Source of the DNA: Actinoplanes ianthinogenes
GTDB taxonomy: Bacteria; Actinomycetota; Actinomycetes; Mycobacteriales; Micromonosporaceae
NCBI RefSeq assembly: GCF_018324205.1
Contig: NZ_AP023356.1
Location: forward strand, 8,128,501 to 8,192,500
Reading direction: 5' to 3'
DNA length: 64,000 nt
The notes under the pieces are model-generated. The model saw nothing but the letters and a program-made list of their open reading frames with translations, was not told the origin of the DNA and did no database searches. Within the stretch, counting starts at the first letter, position 1; the number at the start of each line of letters is the position of its first letter. A program made the position numbers and the translations under genes. Of the stretch, positions 16,347 to 24,737 are shown piece by piece.

Positions 16347-16715
16347 ATGATTACGCCTAGTGCGGCGGTGATCGCCGCGATCCTGCTCCTGCCGGCGCCG
16401 GCCACGGCCGCGCTGTCGCAGGGGTCGCCGGCCGGTGCGGAGGCGGTCGGCGGCTCCTCGGTGGCGCGCGGCCCGGACGGCGCGTCCTACTTCGGCGACC
16501 GGTCCGGCCGCGTCCTGCGGGTCGCCCCCGGGCAGCCGTCCCAGGTCTACGCCACCGGACTGCCCGGGATCATCGGGCTGTCCTGGGGCGCCGACCAGCG
16601 TCTCTACGCCCGCACCACGACCCGCAAGCGCCTGCACGCCACGGTGCTGATCCAGGTCAGCCGCACCGGCGCGCACCGCGTGGTCGCCGTCGAAACCCCG
16701 GAGGCCCGGCGCTAG
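16347..16715 (+). CDS. Small secreted protein, beta-propeller-like fragment
   Basis: Protein of 122 aa with a signal peptide (MITPSAAVIAAILLLPAPATA). The mature part SSVARGPDGASYFGDRSGRVLRV and GLPGIIGLSWGADQRLYAR resembles one or two blades of SMP-30/ScyD-type propellers, which are normally about 330 residues. It may therefore be a shortened relative. GAAAGGA lies 7 nt before the ATG. The stop is followed 7 bp later by an inverted-repeat element. Family assignment is tentative. Confidence 0.55.
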   Translation: MITPSAAVIAAILLLPAPATAALSQGSPAGAEAVGGSSVARGPDGASYFGDRSGRVLRVAPGQPSQVYATGLPGIIGLSWGADQRLYARTTTRKRLHATVLIQVSRTGAHRVVAVETPEARR

Positions 16716-16721
16716 TCACGG

Positions 16722-16856
16722 TCCGCTCGCCGATGGCGATCGTCGATTTCCGGTACGCCGGGAGCGGTCCCGCCGCGCTCGTCCGGCGCGAAGCGATCCC
16801 GGGCCGGGACCGCTTCGCGCGTACCGGAAATCGGCGCATCGGGGAAGGGCGGACCG
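16722..16856. repeat. Short inverted-repeat element with GGTACG ends (MITE- or REP-like)
   Basis: Two arms of about 55 bp are inverted copies of each other. Each contains CGGTCCGC, a CGATG string, then GATTTCCGGTACGC (16744-16757 and, inverted, 16816-16829) and AGCGGTCCCG. The arms match the right end of the elements at 34621-34846 and 41441-41657 (core GGGACNGCTNCGGGCGTACC). The opposite reading frames through it are mirror images caused by the repeat, not genes. Confidence 0.7.
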
Positions 16857-16923
16857 CGCGCGGGCCCGCGGACCGCTCAGCCGAGGCCGGGGAGAGCGGA
16901 CCTGAGCCGGTCCGCGGACCGGT

Positions 16924-17577
16924 TCAGCCGAGGCCGAGGCGCAGCCCGGCGACACCGGCCGGGGAGAGCGGGCGTGAGGTGGCGCGGGCCAGGTCGGTGC
17001 GGACGCCGTCGGGGAGCTCCTCGCCGAGCGCGCAGAGCGCCGGGTAGAGATCGAGGACCTGGCGGTGGCTGAGCGCCCCCGCGCCGATCAGCAGGCCGTT
17101 GAGCGCGGTCGGGGTCTGGCCGAGCTCGCCGCAGAGCTCGGCGCGCCAGTGCGGGTCGTGGATGTGGTCGGCGAATTCGCGGGCGATCCGGTTGCCGGCC
17201 GGGGAGCGCAGGCCGCCGAGGGTGCTCTGCCGGTGCCGGCTGATCGGCGGGGCGAGCCGGCAGGCGATGCCGAGGCGCCGGGCCAGCTGCGGCACGGTGA
17301 GCACGTCCAGCCCGGCCGCGCACCCCTCGCAGAGCCGCTGGAACGTCTTGGCGTGGATGACCGAGGCGGGCCGCTGGCAGGCGCCGTCCAGGCCGCAGGA
17401 CGGGTCGAGGATCACCTCGGTGAGGGTGCCCTCGTGGTCGAACCGGCCGACCGCGAAGAAGGTCGCCGGGGCGGTGCGGTAACGGGCCAGAGCGGCACGG
17501 GCACTGACATAGCCGTCCGCGTCGACGCCGATGCGTGGCACACCGGCCTCGGTGTGCAGCTGGATGAGCCGGAACAT
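16924..17577 (-). CDS. Hypothetical protein with clustered cysteines
   Basis: Protein of 217 aa, not recognised. It has no signal peptide or membrane segment. Cysteines cluster in the first half (SCGLDGACQRP and LCEGCAAGLD), and ACRLAPPISRHRQ follows. The C-terminal half is helical. The start at 17577 has GGGAG about 8 nt upstream. It is divergent from the polysaccharide deacetylase gene with a 239-bp gap. Codon usage is like its neighbours, so it is probably a real gene. Confidence 0.6.
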   Translation of the reverse strand: MFRLIQLHTEAGVPRIGVDADGYVSARAALARYRTAPATFFAVGRFDHEGTLTEVILDPSCGLDGACQRPASVIHAKTFQRLCEGCAAGLDVLTVPQLARRLGIACRLAPPISRHRQSTLGGLRSPAGNRIAREFADHIHDPHWRAELCGELGQTPTALNGLLIGAGALSHRQVLDLYPALCALGEELPDGVRTDLARATSRPLSPAGVAGLRLGLG

Positions 17578-17653
17578 GGTGCACGCTCCCGGGGTGAAGC
17601 GAATTCGGTGTCGTCCTCCGGTACGTCAGCCGCGGCGCAAAAGTTCAGTCATC

Positions 17654-17681
17654 ACACTGTGTAACTGATTCGTGACAGTGT
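17654..17681. promoter_or_regulatory. Inverted repeat in a divergent promoter region
   Basis: ACACTGT (17654-17660) and ACAGTGT (17675-17681) form a 7-bp inverted repeat with a 14-bp spacer, in the less GC-rich centre of the gap between divergent genes 16924-17577 and 17817-18611. A regulator site is possible; no family is suggested. Confidence 0.35.
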
Positions 17682-17816
17682 TTGCGCTGGCAGGCGTGCC
17701 GGAAGCAAGCGAAGGTTACTCCGTGTAGCGGAAATTGGCTAGGGCGAACGGGGGAGGTCGCACGATCGGGGATTTGGGTACGGTGAGTTGCCGAATGCCT
17801 GTTCGAAGGGGGACTT

Positions 17817-18611
17817 GTGGGCTGGAGCACGTTGCCGGCGCTGATGTATCACTCGGTCTCCGCCGTGGACGGCCCGCTGCGTGATCTCGCCGTCCCGCCG
17901 GACCGGCTCGCCGAGCAGCTCGACGCGCTCACCGCCGCCGGCTACCGCCTCGTCGGCCTCACCCAGGCGCTGGACGAGCTGCGCGCCGGCAGCACCGACA
18001 AGCTGCTCGCGGTCACCTTCGACGACGGCTACCGCGACTTCCTCACCGCCGGCGTCCCCGCGCTGCGCTCGGCCGGCGCCGGCGCCACCCTGTACGCCTC
18101 GGTCGGCCACCTCGGCGGCCACGCCGGCTGGCTCGGGCAGTGGTCACCCGACTTCGGCCCGATGCTCACCTGGGACGAGCTGGCCGAGGTGGCCGCGAGC
18201 GGCGTCGAGATCGGCAACCACAGCCTGATCCACCACCCGCTCGACGTGCTGTCCCCGGCCCGGCTGCGCGACGAGGTGTACCGCAGCCGTGAGGAGCTGG
18301 AGCAGCGGCTTCAGATCGAGGTCCGCTCGTTCGCCTATCCGCACGGCTACAACAGCGGCCGGGTCCGTGAGGTGGTCGAGGCGGCCGGGCACGACAACGC
18401 CACCGAGGTCGGCTACCGGGTGCACACCCCGCGCGAGCGGCGGTTCGCGGTGCCGCGCTTCCAGCCCACCCCGGACCACACCGGCGCCGATCTGGTCGCG
18501 CTGGTCGAGGGCCAGGGGCCGGCCCTGGTCCCGGCCCTGAAGCGGTGTGCCCAGCCCGGCTGGCGCCTGGTCCGCCGGGTCGCCCGCGCGGCGGGCCGGA
18601 ACCTGACCTGA
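17817..18611 (+). CDS. Polysaccharide deacetylase (NodB/CE4)
   Basis: Metal-dependent deacetylase of about 264 aa. The NodB motifs are TFDDGYRDF (catalytic base Asp and metal Asp) and NHSLIHHP (metal His pair); a later PHGYNSGRVREV is motif 3. No signal peptide is visible: the protein starts GWSTLPALMYHSVS, directly with the domain. GTG 17817 has AAGGGGGA about 4 nt upstream. It is the first gene of a three-gene run with only 1 bp to the next gene, so it probably acts in the same glycan process as the GH26-like and beta-helix proteins. Confidence 0.88.
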   Translation: MGWSTLPALMYHSVSAVDGPLRDLAVPPDRLAEQLDALTAAGYRLVGLTQALDELRAGSTDKLLAVTFDDGYRDFLTAGVPALRSAGAGATLYASVGHLGGHAGWLGQWSPDFGPMLTWDELAEVAASGVEIGNHSLIHHPLDVLSPARLRDEVYRSREELEQRLQIEVRSFAYPHGYNSGRVREVVEAAGHDNATEVGYRVHTPRERRFAVPRFQPTPDHTGADLVALVEGQGPALVPALKRCAQPGWRLVRRVARAAGRNLT

Positions 18612-18612
18612 G

Positions 18613-19578
18613 GTGAGCGTGCCGATCTCCCGTCTGTCCCGGCGGAACCTGCTGCTGCTCGCCGGGGCGTCCGCGCTGCCGCTCGCCGGTTGCACCGCCG
18701 CCGACAAGCCGTCGTGGCCGCCGGTGCCCTCCTTCTCTCCGCCGCCCTCCTCACGGACCGGCGGCAAGGTGATGCTCGGCGCCTACGTCGCGCTCAAGGG
18801 GGTGCCCGCCGCCGACGGCCTGGCGCTGCGCCGCCGCCAGCTCGGCCGCGACCTGCGGATCGTGCACCGCTACTACTCGTGGACCGACGAGCTGCCCACC
18901 CGGCTGTCCTACCTGCCGCCGAAGAGCACGCTGATGCTCTCCTGGCGCGGCCCGAAGCTCACCGACATCACCAGCGGCACGGCCGACAAGCTGATCACGG
19001 CGGCGGCCCGCCGGCTCGCCGCGGGCCGGCGGCCGGTGCTGCTGCGCTGGGCCTGGGACATGAACCGGGACTTCTACCGCTGGGCCGGCGCCGCCAACGG
19101 CCGGTCCCCGGACCAGTACGTCGCCGCCTGGAAGCGGCTGCACGAGCTGTTCGGCAAGGCCGGCGCGGACAACGTCTCCTGGGTGTGGAGCCCGAACTGG
19201 AACACCCACCCGGAGGAACCCTGGAACAATCGGGACGGGTACTACCCCGGCGACGACGTCGTCGACTGGGTGGGCGTGTCCGGATACTCCCAGGGCGAGA
19301 CCCCGGAGCAGATGTTCGACCCGGTCTACCAGACCTATGCCGCCCGGAAGCCCATCATGCTCACGGAGGTGGCGGTGGCGGACCGCGGCGGCAGCAGCAA
19401 GCCGGACTGGATCCGGGGGCTCGCGGGCTGGGTGCGGTCGCGGCCCGCGGTCGGCGCGGTGGTCTGGTTCGACACCGACACGCACCCGGGCTCGACGGAG
19501 AAGTGGCGGATCGACTCGGACCCGGCCAGCCTGGCGGCGTACCGGGCGATGGCCGCCGATCCGGTGTTCGGCGCGTGA
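18613..19578 (+). CDS. GH26-like glycosidase, Tat-type lipoprotein
   Basis: Protein of 321 aa. The N-terminus SRLSRRNLLLLAGASALPLAGC combines a twin-arginine signal with a lipobox, so it is probably a surface lipoprotein. The (beta/alpha)8 body resembles family 26 mannanases and related endoglycosidases: LLRWAWDMNRDFYRW matches the acid/base region (usually HEMNG) and IMLTEVAVAD matches the nucleophile region. At the acid/base position the residue appears to be Asp instead of Glu. GTG 18613 or 18619 may be the start. It overlaps the next gene by GTGA. Confidence 0.75.
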   Translation: MSVPISRLSRRNLLLLAGASALPLAGCTAADKPSWPPVPSFSPPPSSRTGGKVMLGAYVALKGVPAADGLALRRRQLGRDLRIVHRYYSWTDELPTRLSYLPPKSTLMLSWRGPKLTDITSGTADKLITAAARRLAAGRRPVLLRWAWDMNRDFYRWAGAANGRSPDQYVAAWKRLHELFGKAGADNVSWVWSPNWNTHPEEPWNNRDGYYPGDDVVDWVGVSGYSQGETPEQMFDPVYQTYAARKPIMLTEVAVADRGGSSKPDWIRGLAGWVRSRPAVGAVVWFDTDTHPGSTEKWRIDSDPASLAAYRAMAADPVFGA

Positions 19579-20888
19579 GGCGGATCGTCCTCGCGGTCAT
19601 GGTGCTGGTCCCGGTGGTGGCGCTGGCCGCCTGGGCGCTGTCGCGGCCGTCCGGTCCGGCGAGCAGCCCGGCCGGCTACTGGGTCTCGGCCTACGGCGAC
19701 GACACCGGGGACGGCAGTTCCCGGCACCCGTGGCGGTCGGTCACCAAGGCGGTCAGCGCGGTCCCCGAGGGCGCGACGATCTACCTGAGGGCCGGCGACT
19801 ACCGCCCGTTCACGGTGGACCGGCCCGGCCTGACGATCACCAGCGCGCCCGGGGAGAAGGCGACCGTCGTCGGCCAGTCCGGCACCCGGGACGTCGTCCT
19901 GGTCACCGACGACGACGTGACGCTGCGGAACCTCGAGGTGCGCGGCTGCGTGCCGAACCCCGCCCCGGACGCGGCGGAGACCGGCGACCACGGCAGCGGC
20001 GTGCGGATCCACGGGACCACCGGGGTCACCGTGCAGAACGTGCACGTGCACCACAGCGCCGGGACGACTGCCGCCGGGCTGCCGGTCGGCTGCTACGGCA
20101 TCCTGGCCACCGACGCCCGCGGGCTCACCGTGCGCGGCAACGAGGTGGACCACAACGGCGCCGGCATCGTGGTCTCCGGCGGCGGCTCGGGCGTGCTGGT
20201 GGACGGCAACCGGGTGCACGACCAGGACCGGATCATCCACAACACGCCGGGGCCGCTGGACGACTTCGGCGGTTACGGGCTGGCGGCGACGTTCGTGACC
20301 GACGTACCCGGGCCGGTCTTCACGAACAACACGGTCGAGCACAACCTGGGGCCGTCGACGGACTACCAGGTCGACGGCGGCGGCATCGAGATCTACGACG
20401 CCGGGCACGTGACGATCAGCGCCAACACGTTCGTCGACAACGACGGCGCGCTGGAGACCGGCACCGGCTCCGGCGGCGGCTGCGACGGCAACGTGTTCTC
20501 CGGCAACAGGGTCGCGAACCGGGGCCGCGCCGGAGACCGTGCCACCGGGCTGGTGCTGCGCTGCGCCGCGGACATGCGGATCACCGGCAACACCTTCGAG
20601 AACCTCAGCCAGTTCACCTTCCTGATCTCCACGGACGGCGGCTTCGCCGGCCGGATCGACGGCATGTCGATCACCGGCAACGCGGTCGAGCAGGCGCCGG
20701 GGGTGGTGGTCCAGCGCCTCCAGGTCGCATCGGCGACCCAGCTCCCGCGGATCACCATCGACGCCAACCGCTACCGGCTGGCGGGCACGGCCTTCGCGGT
20801 CGTCGGCCCGGACGATTCCTCGGACGCGGCCAACACCCTCGACTTCCCTGCCTGGCAGTCGCAGACCCACTTCGACGCAACCTCCTAG
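19575..20888 (+). CDS. Secreted right-handed beta-helix protein
   Basis: Protein of 437 aa that begins at the GTG inside the stop of the previous gene. An N-terminal membrane segment (LAVMVLVPVVALAAWAL) anchors or exports it. From about residue 35 it is a parallel beta-helix: DGSSRHPWRSVTKAVSAV, then many TITSAPG, NVHVHHS, GNEVDHNGAGIVVSG rungs typical of DUF1565/NosD-like polysaccharide lyases and epimerases. A DGGGIEIYDAG stretch is in the middle. Enzymatic activity cannot be told; a role on the same polysaccharide as its operon partners is inferred. Confidence 0.82.
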   Translation: MRRIVLAVMVLVPVVALAAWALSRPSGPASSPAGYWVSAYGDDTGDGSSRHPWRSVTKAVSAVPEGATIYLRAGDYRPFTVDRPGLTITSAPGEKATVVGQSGTRDVVLVTDDDVTLRNLEVRGCVPNPAPDAAETGDHGSGVRIHGTTGVTVQNVHVHHSAGTTAAGLPVGCYGILATDARGLTVRGNEVDHNGAGIVVSGGGSGVLVDGNRVHDQDRIIHNTPGPLDDFGGYGLAATFVTDVPGPVFTNNTVEHNLGPSTDYQVDGGGIEIYDAGHVTISANTFVDNDGALETGTGSGGGCDGNVFSGNRVANRGRAGDRATGLVLRCAADMRITGNTFENLSQFTFLISTDGGFAGRIDGMSITGNAVEQAPGVVVQRLQVASATQLPRITIDANRYRLAGTAFAVVGPDDSSDAANTLDFPAWQSQTHFDATS

Positions 20889-21020
20889 GACTTTCTTCCC
20901 CTCGCTTCCCCTCGCTGCCCCGATGCCCGCTCGGCGATCTCGCGGACCTTCCTACGGCACGACTCGCGGCCCCGCGCGGACCGGCTCGCGTGCCAGCCGG
21001 GCAACCCCTCGATCCAACCC

Positions 21021-21050
21021 ACTTTCGGTACGCCCCGAGCATCCGTCCCG
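21021..21050 (-). repeat. Solo end of the dispersed repeat family
   Basis: On the minus strand this reads GATGCTCGGGGCGTACCGAA followed by AGTGGG, matching the right-end consensus of the elements at 34621-34846 and 41441-41657. A matching left arm was not found. The rest of 20889-21119 holds nothing recognisable. Confidence 0.5.
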
Positions 21051-21119
21051 AGCCCACCCGCCCGCGAGACCGCTCCGGGCCCGGACCGCCACGCGCCCCC
21101 GCCCCCGGCTGGCACTCAA

Positions 21120-21850
21120 GGCCCTGTCCGGGTACGCGATAGGGCCGTGCGGGCCAGCTCGAGAGGCTCGGGCTGGTGTTCATGGCCCTGTCCGGGCACG
21201 GGATAGGGCGGTGCAGGCCAGCTCGAGAGGCTCGGGCTGGTGTTCATGGCCCTGTCCGGGCACGGGATAGGGCGGTGCAGGCCAGCTCGAGAGACTCGGG
21301 CTGGTGTTCATGGCCCTGTCCGGGCACGCGATAGGGCCGTGCGGGCCAGCCCGGGAGACTGGGCTGGTGTTCATGGCCCTATCCGGGCATGGGAAAGGGC
21401 CGTGCAGGCCAGCCCCAGAAACTCGAGCTGGTGCCCAGTGTCTGGGCGTGGGATAGGGCCGTGCGGGCCAGCCCGGGAGACTCGGGCTGGTGTCCAGGGC
21501 CCTGTCCGGGCACGCGATAGGGCCGTGCGGGCCAGCCCGAGAGGCTCGGGCTGGTGTCCAGGGCCCTGTCCGGGCACGCGATAGGGCCGTGCGGGCCAGC
21601 CCGGGAGACTGGGCTGGTGTTCATGGCCCTATCCGGGCATGGGAAAGGGCCGTGCAGGCCAGCCCCAGAAACTCGAGCTGGTGCCCAGTGTCTGGGCGTG
21701 GGATAGGGCCGTGCGGGCCAGCCCGAAAAACTCGGGCTGGTGTCCAGGGCCCTGTCCGGGCGTGGGATAGGGCCGTGCGGGCTAGCCCGGGAACTCGGGC
21801 TGGTGCTCACGGCCCTATCTGGAGGCCGGATAGGGCCGGGAGCGCCAGCC
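21120..21850. repeat. Tandem array, about 12 x 64-bp double-hairpin units
   Basis: Units start near 21120, 21184, 21248, 21312, 21375, 21439, 21498, 21562, 21625, 21689, 21748 and 21811; the last is partial. Each has a first hairpin GGCCCTGTC...GATAGGGCC and a second CCAGCCCG...CGGGCTGG. The block of three units from 21312 is repeated from 21562, a 250-bp higher-order duplication. Two unit types lack GGCCC and are about 59 bp. The array lies between convergent genes. A relative is at 62527-62822. Open frames through it are by-products of the repeats. Confidence 0.92.
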
Positions 21851-21854
21851 GTGG

Positions 21855-22106
21855 GGTTGAGGCTCGAGCGAGCAGCGCTGGCACGAACGTGGCCTGCTCG
21901 TGCACGTGATCTGGGTTGGTGCCCTCGTCCAGGACCAGATGGGCCGCCGTGCGGCCCGGCTCCTGCCGTGGCTGGCGGATCGAGGTCAGCGGCATGGCCG
22001 TGGTCGCCGTGACGTCGATGTCGGCGAAGCCGACGATGGCCGGGGCGTGCGGAAACCGCAGCACGGCGGTCGCCGCGTGCCGCAACAGGCCCAGCGCCAA
22101 GAGGGC
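21855..22106 (-). pseudogene. LacI-family regulator, C-terminal fragment
   Basis: On the minus strand an 84-residue open stretch matches the end of the LacI/GalR effector domain: VLRFPHAPAIVGFADIDVTA, then PLTSIRQPRQEPGRTAAHLV and LDEGTNPDHVHEQATFVP. The DNA-binding domain and most of the sensor are gone, and no start is present. Its 5' side stops about 15 bp from a dispersed repeat (22122-22214) and its 3' side runs into the tandem array, so it is a stranded gene remnant. Confidence 0.8.
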
Positions 22107-22121
22107 CTCGGCCGGTCCGCA

Positions 22122-22214
22122 GCGGACCCGCACGACACGCTTCGCGGCCGGAGGTGGGCCGCAGCCTCGCGAGCCGGCTGCCACGGGGCTACAAGTCGTA
22201 CCGGAAAAGGATCC
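22122..22214 (-). repeat. Dispersed repeat, left-arm copy with TTTTCCGGTACGAC end
   Basis: On the minus strand the copy begins GGATCCTTTTCCGGTACGAC and ends GTGTCGTGCGGGTCCGC. It aligns with 34621-34712 and with 5648-5736 through GTGGCAGCCGGCTCGCGAGG. Its outer end is the inverse complement type of the right end GCGTACCGGAAAGGG found elsewhere, which shows that the family has inverted termini. It borders the LacI fragment. Confidence 0.75.
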
Positions 22215-22293
22215 GTAAGGGTGTGGGCGGGCATCGCGGCAGCGGGGAAGGCGACGGCCCCAGCACCTCGGGGGTGCCGGGGCCGAGCCACCG

Positions 22294-24702
22294 CTATCCG
22301 GTCGTCTGATAGATGGTGACGCCGGGGGCCGCGTAGAAGACCTTCCAGTCGGCGGAGGCTTTCAGGCCCTGGGTGAGGGAGGCGAAGGAGCCCGCCGGGA
22401 GGGTGCCGAAGTAGGACGTCTGGCGTTCCATCGAGTCGCTGACCACCAGGTAGTTGGTGGGGTAGTTCATCGCCTTGACGTACTCGGTGAGGTCGGCGAT
22501 CCGGGAGCTGTTGAGGTTGCCGGTGAAGTACGGGTCGCCGATCAGCGAGATGTCGACCGAGACGTGGCCCTTGTTGAAGGAGCCGTAGTTGCCCCGCAGC
22601 TTCGTCGGGAAGTTCGGGGCGATCAGGATGACGCCCGAGCCCGGGCGGGCGTGGGCGTAGAGGTAGTCGGCGGCGACGATGTCGGTGCGGGTGACGAAGT
22701 GGACCTCGCTCTGGCCCTGGAGTCCCTGGAGGCCGGCGAACATCAGGAGGCCGGCCAGGACGCCGGTGCCGATCTTCCAGGACCAGGTGCGGTGCGGCTT
22801 GCCGCCGGCCCAGACGGTGGCGACCAGCAGCGCGGTGAACGGCAGCGAGAACGCGTAGACGCGGTAGATCGCCTCGCCGCCGTAGCTGCCGCCGGCCAGG
22901 GTGGTGATCGGCAGGTAGGCGAGCAGGGCCGCGACCAGGACCGTGCCGAGGCGCTTGCGGGCGCGCCAGACGGTGAACAGGCCGGTGGCCCAGAGGCCGA
23001 TCGCCAGGGCGCGGGCGACCAGGGCGGAGAACTCCTGCTGCGGGGTGCTCCAGCTCGCCGCGTTGCCGGAGGCGTTGGCGAACAGGTTGAAGTCGAAGAT
23101 CGAGTACTGGCTGCTGACCGAGCCGATCCGGGGGGCCAGGAAGGCGACCAGGACGGCGCCGAAGACCACCGCGAGCAGGCGCGGGCGCAGGATGCCGAGC
23201 ACCGCCAGGACCACCAGCGGGACCATCATCATGACCGGGGTGAGCTGGTGCGACACCACGATCGCGGCGTAGATGACGGTGGCCGCGGCGCCCGCCCAGA
23301 GCTTGCCGCGGCGGCTGACGTCGGGGTGCTCCGGGAGGTCCCGGGTGAGCCAGGCGCGCAGCCTCTCGCCCCGGGGGAAGCGCGTGATCTCGCCGGTCGG
23401 CGGGCCGGTCAGCCAGCGGATGACGATCACCCAGAAGGCGAGCATCAGCGGGTAGACGTAGCCCTGGGGGGAGAAGTAGCCGATGTCCACCCACATGCAC
23501 ATCTGCGCCATCAGCGTGCCGAGCGCGATCACCCGGCGGTTGGTGGTGAACTGGCGCAGCAGGGCCGCGGTCATCAGGCCGTTGAGCAGCATGCAGGCCA
23601 GCGAGGACCAGGCGGCGAACGAGATCGGGTCGAGGCCGGAGACCTTGGACAGCATGGCGACGACCGCGAAGAAGCCGGGCCACTGCTGGTAGATGTCGGT
23701 GGAGTCGATCAGGTGGCCGTTGTCCCGGATCAGCTCGACGACACCGAGGTGCTTGTAGGTCCAGGCGTACTCGATGGTGCCGCTCAGGATCGGGACGGTG
23801 GCCTGCATGATCGCCGGGACGGCGAGGATGCCGGCGATCAGCACCAGCGGGCGGGCCCGGCCGAACAGCTCGGCCCCGAACCCGATGCCGAGCAGCGCGA
23901 GCGCCACGAAGAAGGGGACGCCCAGGGTGGTGGAGAGGCCGTAGGCGCCGAAGTCGGCGGGGCTGAACCGGACCAGCGTGACGATCCAGAGCGCCAGGCC
24001 GGCGGGCAGCGTGACCAGCGGCAGGATCGTGGTCAGCCGGGCGCCGCCGGGCTCGCCGGGGTCGCTGAGGGCCGGGCGGGCGAAGCGGGCGCCGGAGCGC
24101 CACTGCCGGACGACCTGGACCGCGCCGGCGACCAGGGCGGCGCCGGCCAGCACGCCGAGCGACGCCGCCGGGTTCCAGACATGCAGCCAGAGGGTGAGCA
24201 CGGCCGGCGCGACGCTGATCGACAGGCTCAGGGCGGTCGCCATCGACCAGGCGGTGAGCCGGTTCTGCAACGGGACGAAGCCGAGCACGGCGGCGCCCGG
24301 GGCGACCAGAATCATGGCGAGGAGCAGCACCAGCCGCGCCCCGTGGTGCGGGACGAGCTGGCCGGCGACGCCGAGCAGGCCGCCGAGGATCGCGATGGCG
24401 GCGAACTCCAGGCGGGTGTCCAGGCCGGGCGTGGCGTCGGCCGGTGCGGTCGGCGGCTTCGCCTTGCCGGCCCGGATCGGGCGCCGGATGAGCTGGGTGG
24501 CGCTGTTCTCCACCCGGGGGATGACCTGGGTCGCGGCGGCATCCGTCGTCGTCGGCAGCTGGATCTTGACGGTCTTCTCGCCGAGATCCAGGCGCATCGT
24601 CTCCTCACCGACCGGCTTCGTGGACGGCACCGGGATGATCGCGGTCGCCTCCGGGTCCGGTGACGATCCGTTCGTGGTCTCGGGCGAGCGCTGCTGCGCC
24701 AT
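22294..24702 (-). CDS. Large polytopic membrane protein, glycan-assembly type
   Basis: Protein of 802 aa. The first 95 residues are cytoplasmic and Thr/Pro/Glu-rich (ATAIIPVPSTKP, ATQVIPRVEN, two RRPIRAGKAK-like basic runs). Then come about 14 membrane helices with a large loop containing YAWTYKHLGVVELIRDNGHL and DSTDIYQQWPGFFAV, a layout like GT-C glycosyltransferases. A soluble C-terminal segment (VDISLIGDPYFTGNLNSSR) follows. SD GGAGG lies upstream of 24702. It is followed on the same strand by glycosyltransferase genes, so a role in assembling a surface glycan is likely; the exact activity is unknown. Confidence 0.7.
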   Translation of the reverse strand: MAQQRSPETTNGSSPDPEATAIIPVPSTKPVGEETMRLDLGEKTVKIQLPTTTDAAATQVIPRVENSATQLIRRPIRAGKAKPPTAPADATPGLDTRLEFAAIAILGGLLGVAGQLVPHHGARLVLLLAMILVAPGAAVLGFVPLQNRLTAWSMATALSLSISVAPAVLTLWLHVWNPAASLGVLAGAALVAGAVQVVRQWRSGARFARPALSDPGEPGGARLTTILPLVTLPAGLALWIVTLVRFSPADFGAYGLSTTLGVPFFVALALLGIGFGAELFGRARPLVLIAGILAVPAIMQATVPILSGTIEYAWTYKHLGVVELIRDNGHLIDSTDIYQQWPGFFAVVAMLSKVSGLDPISFAAWSSLACMLLNGLMTAALLRQFTTNRRVIALGTLMAQMCMWVDIGYFSPQGYVYPLMLAFWVIVIRWLTGPPTGEITRFPRGERLRAWLTRDLPEHPDVSRRGKLWAGAAATVIYAAIVVSHQLTPVMMMVPLVVLAVLGILRPRLLAVVFGAVLVAFLAPRIGSVSSQYSIFDFNLFANASGNAASWSTPQQEFSALVARALAIGLWATGLFTVWRARKRLGTVLVAALLAYLPITTLAGGSYGGEAIYRVYAFSLPFTALLVATVWAGGKPHRTWSWKIGTGVLAGLLMFAGLQGLQGQSEVHFVTRTDIVAADYLYAHARPGSGVILIAPNFPTKLRGNYGSFNKGHVSVDISLIGDPYFTGNLNSSRIADLTEYVKAMNYPTNYLVVSDSMERQTSYFGTLPAGSFASLTQGLKASADWKVFYAAPGVTIYQTTG

Positions 24703-24737
24703 GCGGTAGGGCCTCCAGGTAAATCTGTCGGGTCAGC

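Noticed and set aside
21120..21850. CRISPR-like array
   Set aside because: Units are contiguous and similar throughout with no unique spacers of constant length, and no cas gene is in the window.
21120..22184. Open reading frames running through the tandem array on both strands
   Set aside because: A repeat unit of 64 bp is not a multiple of 3, the translated sequences are the same low-complexity pattern in different frames, and no ribosome site is present. Only the LacI fragment at 21855-22106 resembles a protein family.
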